5,219 nt of DNA from NCBI GenBank assembly GCA_047629975.1, contig JBLHUT010000246.1, positions 1-5,219 of the forward strand. Reading direction: 5' to 3'. This document shows positions 1-5,219 of this stretch, in pieces. This DNA is from JBLHUT01 sp047629975 (GTDB lineage Bacteria > Pseudomonadota > Alphaproteobacteria > Rhodobacterales > Rhodobacteraceae). How positions within the stretch are numbered: the stretch's first letter is position 1; every line of letters starts with the position of its first letter. Below the pieces are notes generated by a model that was not told the origin of the DNA, ran no database searches, and saw nothing but the letters and a program-made list of their open reading frames with translations. Position numbers and translations under genes: made by a program.

Positions 1-237
1 CTGGAAGGGCCGTCAGAGAATGGCCTCTCACACATGCAAGCATGTGTTGCCGGTAATAGTATGCCGCACGCAACCAGTTCGCTATCCTATACTCGGAACG
101 GTTCAACAGATGACCCGTCAAACTCGCATGGATTGAACCCCATACACAGAGTTTCGGATACTCCCAGCGTCTTCGAACAGGGCATCCTCGAACATCACCT
201 TTTTGCCAACCGCGGTACCTCCTTTGTGAACACCTAA
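1..237. other. region without a recognisable gene, upstream of the kinase remnant
   Basis: No reading frame here gives a protein I recognise. The longest + frame (34-237, 67 codons) has no domain, no signal peptide and no convincing ribosome binding site. It ends at TAA 235-237 in the same frame as the kinase remnant that begins directly after, so its last part could be the eroded sensor portion of that kinase. The - strand frame over 118-336 looks like a shadow. A perfect palindrome lies at 30-47 and is listed separately. The stretch is best read as intergenic or decayed sequence. Confidence 0.5.
30..47. repeat. perfect 8-bp inverted repeat with 2-base centre
   Basis: ACACATGC and GCATGTGT face each other around a central AA. 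The dyad is operator-like in size, or it could form a short hairpin without a T-tract. No intact gene start follows closely, so a regulatory role is only possible, not shown. Confidence 0.45.
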
Positions 238-363
238 CTGACAGGGGCCTTTGCAACCGCCCTTTTGTGCCTGATTCTGCCTGTCAACCTCATCGCCACA
301 ATGATTGAACGCTTGCAAGACGCCGAGCGGGCCCAACGCGATATCGCCAGAATGAAGTCTGAA
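238..363 (+). pseudogene. remnant of sensor histidine kinase: membrane segment and coiled coil
   Basis: Frame 1 after the TAA at 235-237 reads a hydrophobic stretch of about 20 residues (LTGAFATALLCLILPVNLIA). A charged helix follows (MIERLQDAERAQRDIARMKSE). This is the usual layout of the last transmembrane helix and linker just before the HisKA domain of a hybrid-type sensor kinase, where the next residues should be a FLANMSHEIRTP-like phosphoacceptor motif. Instead the frame runs into unrelated residues and stops at 460-462. The ATP-binding part continues in frame 2 from about 356. There is no start codon with a ribosome binding site, and the upstream frame is closed by a stop. I read it as the 5' piece of a broken kinase gene. 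Kinase membership rests on the layout and on the adjoining ATPase domain, not on a diagnostic motif. Confidence 0.55.
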
Positions 364-372
364 GGTCGATAT

Positions 373-395
373 CTGGAAGGCAGAGGGCCTTCCGG
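373..395 (+). repeat. short GC-rich hairpin close to the kinase junction
   Basis: GGAAGGC (375-381) pairs perfectly with GCCTTCC (387-393) around a 5-base loop. A T-G wobble (374/394) and a C-G pair (373/395) extend the stem. No T-tract follows, so it is not a standard intrinsic terminator. It lies about 12 bases after the point where the kinase frame changes. Confidence 0.4.
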
Positions 396-403
396 CAACA
401 CCT

Positions 404-784
404 GTGTTCGATCAGATGCGCGTACAGCAAGTTATGCTGAACCTGACCAGCAACGCTGTTAAATTCTCGAACATCGGCTCGATTACAATCAGTGCCAGAC
501 AGGAGAGCAACATGTTGATATTGGGAGTGTCCGACACCGGTATCGGCATTGCGCCTGACAACCAGCTTTCGGTTTTCCGCCGCTTCTGGCAGGTGGACAC
601 AGGCGCCACCCCCCAACGTGACGAAACCGGGCTCGGCCTTGCGATCTGTCACCAACTGGCGTTGCTTATGGGCGGTCGGCTGACGCTGACCTCGGCGCTT
701 GGCAAGGGAAGCCGCTTCGAACTTTGGCTGCCGCTGGTCAGACCTGCCCAGCCGGAAGACGCCGACCGGCCCCCCGACTCATGA
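404..784 (+). CDS. histidine kinase ATP-binding (HATPase_c) domain fragment, HisKA domain missing
   Basis: This encodes the catalytic/ATP-binding domain of a sensor histidine kinase, the part that binds ATP-Mg and phosphorylates the kinase's own histidine. The Bergerat-fold boxes occur in order: N box (LNLTSNAVKFS), G1 box (DTGIGIAP), F box (FRRFWQVD) and G2 box (GLGLAI), then the closing GSRFELWLP strand. The open frame reaches back to 356, and residues from 359 (LKVDI...) already match the linker before the N box. The true domain therefore starts before the GTG at 404, and that GTG has no visible Shine-Dalgarno. No HisKA domain or phosphoacceptor His exists in any frame upstream. The protein (126 residues from GTG) is far shorter than a kinase and is probably a pseudogene fragment, although the ATPase motifs themselves are intact. 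The stop overlaps the start of the receiver gene (ATGA, 781-784). It could alternatively be a stand-alone ATPase-domain protein. Confidence 0.75.
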   Translation: MFDQMRVQQVMLNLTSNAVKFSNIGSITISARQESNMLILGVSDTGIGIAPDNQLSVFRRFWQVDTGATPQRDETGLGLAICHQLALLMGGRLTLTSALGKGSRFELWLPLVRPAQPEDADRPPDS

Positions 785-1212
785 CGCATCATCCCCCGAA
801 CAGAATCCTGGTGGTCGAGGATGACCCGCTGTCTGCGTTCATGATGCACGAATTGCTTGGCACATTCGGTATCGAGGTCACCACCGTATCAAGCGGCGCA
901 GAGTGTTTACGTCTTTTGACGGCCCGGCCAAACAGCTTTGGCATGGTTCTGATGGATATCCACATGCCCGGTCAATCCGGCGACGACATTGCGCGGTGCA
1001 TTCAAACGTATAATGCCGGACGCCTTGGAACATTGCCTGTTGTTGCTGTAACTGCTGATGTGACGTGGTCGTGTGCCAATCGTCGCCACGACGTCGGACT
1101 AGACGATTATTTGCCAAAGCCCGTCGATGCAGACGCCTTGCAAGCCTTGTGTCACAGGTATGGTTTCAGCACCAAATATCATCCGCCCCACAAAAAGGAT
1201 TTCCACACATGA
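781..1212 (+). CDS. stand-alone response-regulator receiver (REC) domain protein
   Basis: This is a single-domain receiver of 143 residues that accepts a phosphoryl group from a histidine kinase or phosphotransfer protein in the cytoplasm. All receiver landmarks are visible: acidic pair in VVEDD (Asp14, Asp15), phosphoacceptor Asp59 in VLMDIHMP, conserved Thr91 in VAVTAD, and Lys113 in DDYLPKP. No DNA-binding or enzymatic output domain follows; the last 20-25 residues are a basic, His-rich tail. The sequence style resembles the receiver of hybrid kinases, so it may be the detached C-terminal receiver of the neighbouring kinase or its separate partner. The ATG at 781 is chosen because it starts the domain and overlaps the kinase-fragment stop by four bases. 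The gene in turn overlaps the DUF1989 gene by four bases. Its cognate kinase as seen here lacks a phosphoacceptor domain, so signal input would have to come from elsewhere. Confidence 0.9.
   Translation: MTHHPPNRILVVEDDPLSAFMMHELLGTFGIEVTTVSSGAECLRLLTARPNSFGMVLMDIHMPGQSGDDIARCIQTYNAGRLGTLPVVAVTADVTWSCANRRHDVGLDDYLPKPVDADALQALCHRYGFSTKYHPPHKKDFHT
1195..1199 (+). promoter_or_regulatory. ribosome binding site for the DUF1989 gene
   Basis: AAGGA lies nine bases before the ATG at 1209, inside the end of the receiver gene. It supports 1209 over the internal Met codons (for example codon 39) as the start, alongside the ATGA overlap. Confidence 0.65.
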
Positions 1213-2045
1213 ACGTCCCCCTTGATGCCGAGGCCCGCCGCAACATCGCTCCTGTTGTCTGTTACCCCGACGATACCCTGCCCCGCCCCGATATGGCCCT
1301 CAGGACCGCGCGCCGGAAGAATATGACAAAGATCGCCGAAGTGACCGTGCCCCCCCGAGAGGCACGGTGCTTTCGCGTGCCGGCGGGCGGGGCCTTCCGG
1401 ATCAGCAGCATCGAAGGCCCGCAGGTCGGCGACCTGAACCTGTGGAATGCCAACGACCTGACCGAGCGTTTCTATTCCGGCAAAACACGCGCGCTGCACG
1501 GCACACATGTCACCACCACCGAACAGCTTTGGTCAAGTTTTCCGCATCTGCGCCCGATGGCAACCGTTCTGGCCGATACGCTGGACTGGTACGGGATAGA
1601 TCCGCACGGCGGATCGGTGCATGACGTGATCGGCACGCGCTGCGACCCGTACACCCACCACCTTTTGTCCGGGACACAGTATCATCACTGTTGCCACTCA
1701 AATCTCACCAGAGCCCTTGCTGCCGAACTGCAACGCCCGGTAGCAGAGATAGAACCGCTTGTGCATGACGTTCTGAATGTCTTTATGTGCACAGGTTTCA
1801 CCCGCGACACGGGGCAGTACTTCATGAAGGCATCGCCGGTTCGCCCCGGAGACTACATTGAGTTTTTTGCGGAGATCAATCTTTTGGGAGCCCTAAGCGC
1901 GTGTCCGGGGGGCGATTGCAGCGCCGAGCATTCCAGCGATGCGGCCGCCTGTTTCCCGCTTCTTGTGGAAATCTTCGAAAGCCCCGATCCCCTCCCCGCT
2001 CCTGCGGTCAGCGGCTATGATCAAAGCCATGGTACACTGGGCTGA
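1209..2045 (+). CDS. DUF1989 (urea carboxylase-associated) family protein
   Basis: This 278-residue protein belongs to the DUF1989 family (PF09347). The core runs from about residue 42 to 260. Family landmarks are QVGDLNLWNA (72-81) followed by ERFYSGKTR, GGSVHDVIGTRCDPY (134-148), a His/Cys-rich stretch (YHHCCH, 158-163), LNVFM (189-193), GDYIEFFAEI (214-223) and LSACPGGDCS (229-238). Cys145, Cys232, Cys237 and nearby His residues are candidate metal or catalytic ligands. Family members CgdA and CgdB form carboxyguanidine deiminase, and others are uncharacterised, so a hydrolase or deiminase acting on a small C-N compound is plausible but not shown. The first 38 residues are an extension before the core. 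Its start overlaps the receiver stop (ATGA), implying coupled expression. No urea carboxylase, allophanate hydrolase or second DUF1989 gene is present in the window. Family assignment is firm; substrate is unknown. Confidence 0.88.
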   Translation: MNVPLDAEARRNIAPVVCYPDDTLPRPDMALRTARRKNMTKIAEVTVPPREARCFRVPAGGAFRISSIEGPQVGDLNLWNANDLTERFYSGKTRALHGTHVTTTEQLWSSFPHLRPMATVLADTLDWYGIDPHGGSVHDVIGTRCDPYTHHLLSGTQYHHCCHSNLTRALAAELQRPVAEIEPLVHDVLNVFMCTGFTRDTGQYFMKASPVRPGDYIEFFAEINLLGALSACPGGDCSAEHSSDAAACFPLLVEIFESPDPLPAPAVSGYDQSHGTLG

Positions 2046-2108
2046 GCCATGAGCCGCAAAAACGGCAAGCGGCGCACAAGCATGCCCGCCGCCGCAGGTG
2101 GCAATTCT
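2046..2108. other. short gap between convergent DUF1989 and deoD genes
   Basis: The gap is 63 bases. It contains an ATG at 2049 that opens a 58-codon + frame (to 2225) overlapping deoD antisense, and a weak possible stem GCCGC/GCGGC (about 2052-2072) with no T-tract. No clear terminator for either converging gene is visible. Confidence 0.5.
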
Positions 2109-2822
2109 TTAAACAGCGTCCGGAAAAGCAGCCGCGAGGGCAATTTCGACCATATCACCAAAGCTGGATTGTCGGTCTTGCGCAGGCAGGGACTCGTGGG
2201 TCAGCAAATGGTCACTGATGGTTAAAACAGCAAGCGCGCGGCAACCGTGCCGCGCGGCCAGAATATAAAGCTCCGCCGCTTCCATCTCGACGGCCAGAAC
2301 ATTGTGGCGCGTCAACTCTTTGTTCAGATCGGGTCGTTCGTCATAAAATACGTCAGACGAATAAATACCCCCCACATGGGTGGTCACCCCGCGCGCAACA
2401 GCTGCGGCATGGGCTGCGTGCAACAATGTCCAATCCGCACAGGGCGCAAAATTCATTTCTTTGAACATCCCGCGCGACGGAGTCGAAATGCTTGAGGCCG
2501 TCATAGCGAGCACAACATCACGAAGTGCCACATCTTCGCGCATCGCCCCCGCAGAGCCGATTCGAATCAAAGTCTTGACGCCGTAGTCACGAATCAGTTC
2601 GTTCGCGTAGATAGACAGCGACGGCATGCCCATACCCGAGCCCTGAATCGTGACGGGGTTGCCTCGCCATTGCCCGGAAAAACCCAGCATCCCGCGAACT
2701 TCGTTTACACAAATCACGTCCTCGAGGAAGGTTTCAGCCGCCCATTTCGCGCGCAACGGATCACCCGGCATTAGAACCGTTTGCGCAATTGCGCCTGGGG
2801 CTGCGCCGATATGTATAGTCAT
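2109..2822 (-). CDS. deoD: purine nucleoside phosphorylase, DeoD type
   Basis: This cytoplasmic hexameric enzyme of purine salvage reversibly splits purine (deoxy)ribonucleosides with phosphate into free base and (deoxy)ribose 1-phosphate. The 237-residue product matches the E. coli enzyme (239) in length and almost column for column. His4, Gly20 and Arg24 (MPGDPLRAK), Arg43 (VRGMLGF), Arg87 and Ser90 (RIGSAGA), Glu179-Met180-Glu181 (VEMEAA), Ser203-Asp204 (ISDH) and Arg217 fall at the same numbers. These are the phosphate-, ribose- and base-binding residues. The retained Asp204 fits activity on both 6-amino and 6-oxo purines. The start at 2822 is preferred over the in-frame ATG at 2852 because it has GGGAG six bases upstream and gives the family N-terminus (MTIHIG). 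It stands alone, converging on the DUF1989 gene, with a strong terminator upstream, so it probably has its own promoter in 2823-2930, although none is convincing. No other nucleoside-catabolism gene is visible. Confidence 0.97.
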   Translation of the reverse strand: MTIHIGAAPGAIAQTVLMPGDPLRAKWAAETFLEDVICVNEVRGMLGFSGQWRGNPVTIQGSGMGMPSLSIYANELIRDYGVKTLIRIGSAGAMREDVALRDVVLAMTASSISTPSRGMFKEMNFAPCADWTLLHAAHAAAVARGVTTHVGGIYSSDVFYDERPDLNKELTRHNVLAVEMEAAELYILAARHGCRALAVLTISDHLLTHESLPAQDRQSSFGDMVEIALAAAFPDAV

Positions 2823-2828
2823 AATGAA

Positions 2829-2833
2829 CTCCC
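2829..2833 (-). promoter_or_regulatory. ribosome binding site of deoD
   Basis: On the - strand GGGAG lies six bases before the ATG at 2822. It decides the start against the ATG at 2852, which would add ten residues foreign to the family. Confidence 0.7.
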
Positions 2834-2929
2834 GAATAAGGTCGTTGCCCATGGTCTTTGAAATTATGATCTCAGCGACGATCTGTTACCTATCGACAGA
2901 AAATCAGTGCGCAACAACCTGAAAATGAC

Positions 2930-2982
2930 AAAAAATAAAGTGAGGGTCGGATTTCGAAAATATCCGACCCTCACTTTATTTT
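2930..2982 (-). terminator. strong intrinsic terminator downstream of the H-NS-like gene
   Basis: Positions 2932-2952 and 2962-2982 form a perfect 21-bp stem around a 9-base loop. The GC-rich core (GAGGGTCGGAT) is flanked by A/T arms, so on the - strand the stem ends in a tract CTTTATTTTTTG. It lies 59 bases after the stop of the H-NS-like gene and 108 bases before the deoD start. The arms are A-rich on the left and T-rich on the right, so it could also stop + strand transcripts, but no + strand gene precedes it. Confidence 0.9.
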
Positions 2983-3041
2983 GTGTGTTAACAAAGAGAT
3001 GCAGAACAGCATATTTAATTCTACGGAGTTCCGCCCATTTG

Positions 3042-3365
3042 TCAGATCAGAATATCTTCCAACTTGTAGCCCTCGGCAAGAACAGCAACAACCCATAACG
3101 GCTTGCGGCCACGTCCTGTCCAGACAAGCTCCGGATCATGCGGGCTTCGATACTTCGGAGCAACTTTGCCACGGGTCCTGACGACCCGCTCCAAAGGTGC
3201 CGCGGTCAGTTCTTCTATGGAGAAACCGTGTATTTCTGCAACTTTTTCAATTTCCAAACGCGCTGTCTTCAAATCGTCCTGAGCGCGCTTCACAAGCGCC
3301 TTATCAATGTCGGCGCGCAGTTTCTCGAGGTCTTTACGAGACATGGTGTTAAGGTCGAAAGTCAT
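3042..3365 (-). CDS. H-NS family nucleoid-associated regulator (HvrA/SPB-like)
   Basis: This is a 107-residue DNA-binding protein of the small alphaproteobacterial H-NS group that includes HvrA of Rhodobacter capsulatus and SPB of R. sphaeroides. Such proteins bind curved AT-rich DNA and silence or modulate genes. Residues 8-46 form a charged helix (SRKDLEKLRADIDKAL...), the oligomerisation part. A linker follows (about 47-70). Residues 72-91 carry the signature C-terminal DNA-binding motif, YRSPHDPELVWTGRGRKPLW, with the AT-hook-like WTGRGRKP loop. The ATG at 3365 has AAGGA nine bases upstream, which favours it over Met8. The gene has its own promoter in the AT-rich gap behind ecm and a strong terminator after it, so it is likely monocistronic. 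Which genes it controls cannot be told from the window. Family assignment is firm; the exact orthologue name is less so. Confidence 0.93.
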   Translation of the reverse strand: MTFDLNTMSRKDLEKLRADIDKALVKRAQDDLKTARLEIEKVAEIHGFSIEELTAAPLERVVRTRGKVAPKYRSPHDPELVWTGRGRKPLWVVAVLAEGYKLEDILI

Positions 3366-3374
3366 TCTAGTAGA

Positions 3375-3379
3375 TCCTT
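3375..3379 (-). promoter_or_regulatory. ribosome binding site of the H-NS-like gene
   Basis: AAGGA on the - strand lies nine bases before the ATG at 3365 and supports this start over the downstream Met8 codon. Confidence 0.6.
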
Positions 3380-3432
3380 TTGAGGACAGTGGAGTCCCCG
3401 TTCTGAATATGCAAAACGCACATTAATTAGTC

Positions 3433-3461
3433 AGTATAAGCTATAATGAGGACAAAGGCAA
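3433..3461 (-). promoter_or_regulatory. sigma-70-type promoter of the H-NS-like gene
   Basis: On the - strand a -35 element TTGCCT (3461-3456, 4 of 6 consensus) and a -10 element TATACT (3438-3433, 5 of 6) are separated by exactly 17 bases. The predicted transcription start near 3426 leaves a leader of about 60 bases before the ATG at 3365. The whole gap 3366-3545 is AT-rich compared with the genes on both sides, as is usual for promoter DNA. It could also be a target of H-NS binding, but no specific site is visible. Confidence 0.6.
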
Positions 3462-3545
3462 ATAGTTAACGCACGAAAACCAAACCAGCGGAAATTTCCA
3501 TACCATCGTTTCCGAAGCCATAACTACCGCCATTTGGCACGCGAA

Positions 3546-5219
3546 TTATACTTCTGAAATGTCGTGACAGGCAAGTGTTACAATGTCCATCATAATGCGG
3601 TTCAATTCAAAATCTTTGGGGGTATAGACTCGTGAAACCCCTAATGCGCGCAACATGTCGGCATCCTCGTCGGGAATGATCCCGCCCACGATCACCGGAA
3701 TATGTGACAAGCCAGCCTCTTTCAACTTCGCAAGCAACTCCCGCACCAGCGGCATGTGGCTACCTGACAGGATCGACACACCGACAACATGGGGGGTTTC
3801 GCGCTCGGTTGCCGCAACGATTTCGTCAGGGGTCAGGCGAATGCCCTCATAGGAAATGTCCATGCCGCAATCGCGCGCCCGATAGGCGATCTGTTCGGCG
3901 CCGTTCGAATGGCCGTCCAGCCCCGGCTTGCCCATCATGAACTTTAACCGGCGCCCCAGCCTGTCACTGACAACATTCACCGCCTCGCGGATATCATCAA
4001 GCCCTTCGGTCCTGTTGGACATTGCCGAACTGACACCAGTGGGACCGCGATATTGCCCGTGAACAGCCCGCATCACGTCAGCCCATTCGCCGGTGGTCAC
4101 CCCGACCCGTGCGGCCACGATAGACGGCGGCATAACGTTGGCCCCCGCAAGAGCCGCCGCCCGCAATGCCGCCAAGGCATCGGCGACAGCCTGTGGATCA
4201 CGCGCATTTCGCCATGCCTCGAGCCTGCCGATCTGTTCGGCCTCGACCGCCGGATCGACTGTCATGATGCCACCGTCCGCATCCACCAGCGGCGACGGCT
4301 CGCCCAAGGTGAACCGGTTCACACCGATCACCGTCGTGTCGCCGGTCTCGATCCCCACAAGCCGGTCAGAATTCGCCGTCACAAGCTGCGCCTTCATATA
4401 GCCGATGGCCTCGATCGCCCCGCCCATGGCATCAAGGTTGGCAAGCTCGGCCCGCGCGCCCGCCTTTAGTGCCTCGACCTTGCGGTCCACCGTCGGGTTG
4501 CCGTCAAACAGATCATCGTATTCCAGCAGATCGGTCTCGAACGCCATGATCTGCTGCATCCGGAGCGACCATTGTTGGTCCCACGGACGCGGCAGACCCA
4601 GCGCCTCGTTCCATGCAGGAAGTTGTACCGCGCGGGCACGGGCCTTTTTTGACAAGGTCACGGCCAGCATTTCGATCAGAATCCGGTAGACATTGTTTTC
4701 GGGCTGCTGCTCCGTCAAGCCCAGTGAATTGACCTGCACCCCGTAGCGAAAGCGGCGGAATTTGGCGTCCTGCACCCCGTAGCGCGTCAGGCAAATCTCG
4801 TCCCACAGGTCGACAAAGGCCCGCATTTTGCACATCTCGGTCACAAACCGGATACCGGCATTCACGAAAAAGCTGATCCGCCCCACCAAAGCCGGGAAAT
4901 CGGCCGGCGCCACCCGGGGTCGCAACGCATCAAGCACCGCCACCGCTGTTGCCAGCGCAAAGGCGAGCTCTTGTTCGGGCGTGGCCCCTGCTTCTTGCAA
5001 GTGGTACGAGCACACGTTCATCGGGTTCCATTTAGGCACATGCGCATAGCAATATTCGGCAACGTCCGCGATCATGCCAAGCGATGGCGCGGGCGGACAA
5101 ATATAGGTCCCGCGCGAAAGATACTCTTTGATCAGATCGTTCTGGACCGTGCCCTGAAGCCCTGCCACATCGGCGCCCTGCTCTTCGGCCACAGCAATAT
5201 AAAGGGCCAAAAGCCACGG
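3546..5219 (-). CDS. ecm: ethylmalonyl-CoA mutase (MeaA type), 5' end outside window
   Basis: This is an adenosylcobalamin-dependent mutase that converts (2R)-ethylmalonyl-CoA to (2S)-methylsuccinyl-CoA in the ethylmalonyl-CoA pathway for acetyl-CoA assimilation in the cytoplasm. The visible 557 residues contain the end of the substrate-binding barrel (to about 400), with MeaA-type stretches such as KWNPMNVCSYHLQEAGATP (63-81), FFVNAGIRFVTEMCKMRAF (117-135), GVQVNSLGLTEQQPENN (160-176) and LPAWNEALGLPRPWDQQW (200-217). The C-terminal cobalamin-binding domain (about 424-550) has DGHSNG (Asp435, His437, Gly440: the DxHxxG base-off motif), SILSGSH (482-488) and GG (512-513). Methylmalonyl- and isobutyryl-CoA mutases have a TSG-containing motif where this has NSLG, which argues for the ethylmalonyl type. 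The frame is open through the window edge. Family length suggests that roughly 100-120 residues are missing. Names ecm and meaA are both used. No clear terminator follows the stop. In relatives the crotonyl-CoA carboxylase/reductase gene is often nearby, but it is not seen here. Confidence 0.93.
   Translation of the reverse strand, partial: PWLLALYIAVAEEQGADVAGLQGTVQNDLIKEYLSRGTYICPPAPSLGMIADVAEYCYAHVPKWNPMNVCSYHLQEAGATPEQELAFALATAVAVLDALRPRVAPADFPALVGRISFFVNAGIRFVTEMCKMRAFVDLWDEICLTRYGVQDAKFRRFRYGVQVNSLGLTEQQPENNVYRILIEMLAVTLSKKARARAVQLPAWNEALGLPRPWDQQWSLRMQQIMAFETDLLEYDDLFDGNPTVDRKVEALKAGARAELANLDAMGGAIEAIGYMKAQLVTANSDRLVGIETGDTTVIGVNRFTLGEPSPLVDADGGIMTVDPAVEAEQIGRLEAWRNARDPQAVADALAALRAAALAGANVMPPSIVAARVGVTTGEWADVMRAVHGQYRGPTGVSSAMSNRTEGLDDIREAVNVVSDRLGRRLKFMMGKPGLDGHSNGAEQIAYRARDCGMDISYEGIRLTPDEIVAATERETPHVVGVSILSGSHMPLVRELLAKLKEAGLSHIPVIVGGIIPDEDADMLRALGVSRVYTPKDFELNRIMMDIVTLACHDISEV

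Noticed and set aside
95..104. GAAC-G-GTTC as part of a LexA-type site
   Set aside because: The arms are too close and no second GTTC/GAAC at the alphaproteobacterial LexA spacing is present.
290..655. - strand frame of 121 codons over the kinase fragment
   Set aside because: Opposes the clear ATP-binding-domain motifs on the + strand; no known domain.
1065..1208. Upstream extension of the DUF1989 frame (48 extra codons)
   Set aside because: It overlaps the conserved C-terminal half of the receiver domain. The ATG at 1209 has a ribosome binding site and the ATGA overlap.
2863..2891. CATAAT on the - strand upstream of deoD as a -10 element
   Set aside because: It is 5 of 6 to consensus, but no acceptable -35 element lies 16-18 bases upstream (AGGTAA or similar), so no promoter is claimed.
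2883..2899. CTGT…ACAG dyad upstream of deoD as an operator
   Set aside because: Only four perfect pairs with a 9-base unpaired centre, so chance is likely.
2650..2922. + strand frame of 90 codons opposite the deoD start
   Set aside because: Shadow frame over a conserved enzyme gene with no recognisable protein features.
3442..3447. TATAAT on the + strand in the gap behind ecm
   Set aside because: A perfect -10 hexamer, but the -35 position is poor and no + strand gene follows; it lies within AT-rich promoter DNA of the - strand gene.
4053..4469. + strand frame of 138 codons opposite ecm, and similar frames at 4093-4401 and 4405-4689
   Set aside because: Antisense shadows of a GC-rich conserved gene; low-complexity Arg/Pro/Ala composition and no ribosome binding site or domain.

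Overview
The window looks like a chromosomal segment of a marine or aquatic alphaproteobacterium, most likely Rhodobacterales (Roseobacter group). The evidence is an HvrA/SPB-like small H-NS protein, a MeaA-type ethylmalonyl-CoA mutase (an ethylmalonyl-CoA pathway enzyme typical of this order), the codon use, and the GC-rich genes separated by AT-rich gaps. The order is inferred from protein character only.

Left part, + strand (1-2045): a broken signalling cassette followed by an enzyme-like gene. Positions 1-237 hold no recognisable gene. At 238-363 lies a remnant of a sensor kinase (membrane segment plus coiled coil). It is joined out of frame, around 356-363, to a second piece that encodes only the ATP-binding domain (open to 784). 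The dimerisation/phosphoacceptor (HisKA) domain that should lie between them is absent, so the kinase is very probably dead or reduced. Its stop overlaps the start of an intact stand-alone receiver protein (781-1212) as ATGA, and that stop overlaps the start of a DUF1989 protein (1209-2045) in the same way. The three readable units are therefore probably translationally coupled. DUF1989 proteins include the carboxyguanidine deiminase subunits once labelled 'urea carboxylase-associated'; the substrate of this one cannot be read from the window.

Middle, - strand (2109-2822): deoD, a complete purine nucleoside phosphorylase with all the known E. coli active-site residues at matching positions. 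It converges on the DUF1989 gene across a gap of 63 bases. A perfect 21-bp stem (2932-2982) in the AT-rich gap upstream of deoD ends in a T-rich tract on the - strand. It is a strong intrinsic terminator for the next gene, the H-NS-like gene at 3042-3365. That gene has its own good sigma-70-type promoter (-35 at 3456-3461, -10 at 3433-3438, 17-bp spacer).

Right part, - strand (3546-5219): the 3' 557 codons of an ethylmalonyl-CoA mutase gene (ecm/meaA), running off the window edge. It carries the C-terminal cobalamin-binding domain with the DxHxxG motif.

No RNA gene, CRISPR array, insertion sequence or origin was seen. The most unusual part is the kinase-receiver-DUF1989 cassette with its deleted kinase core. 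The rest is ordinary core metabolism and regulation.
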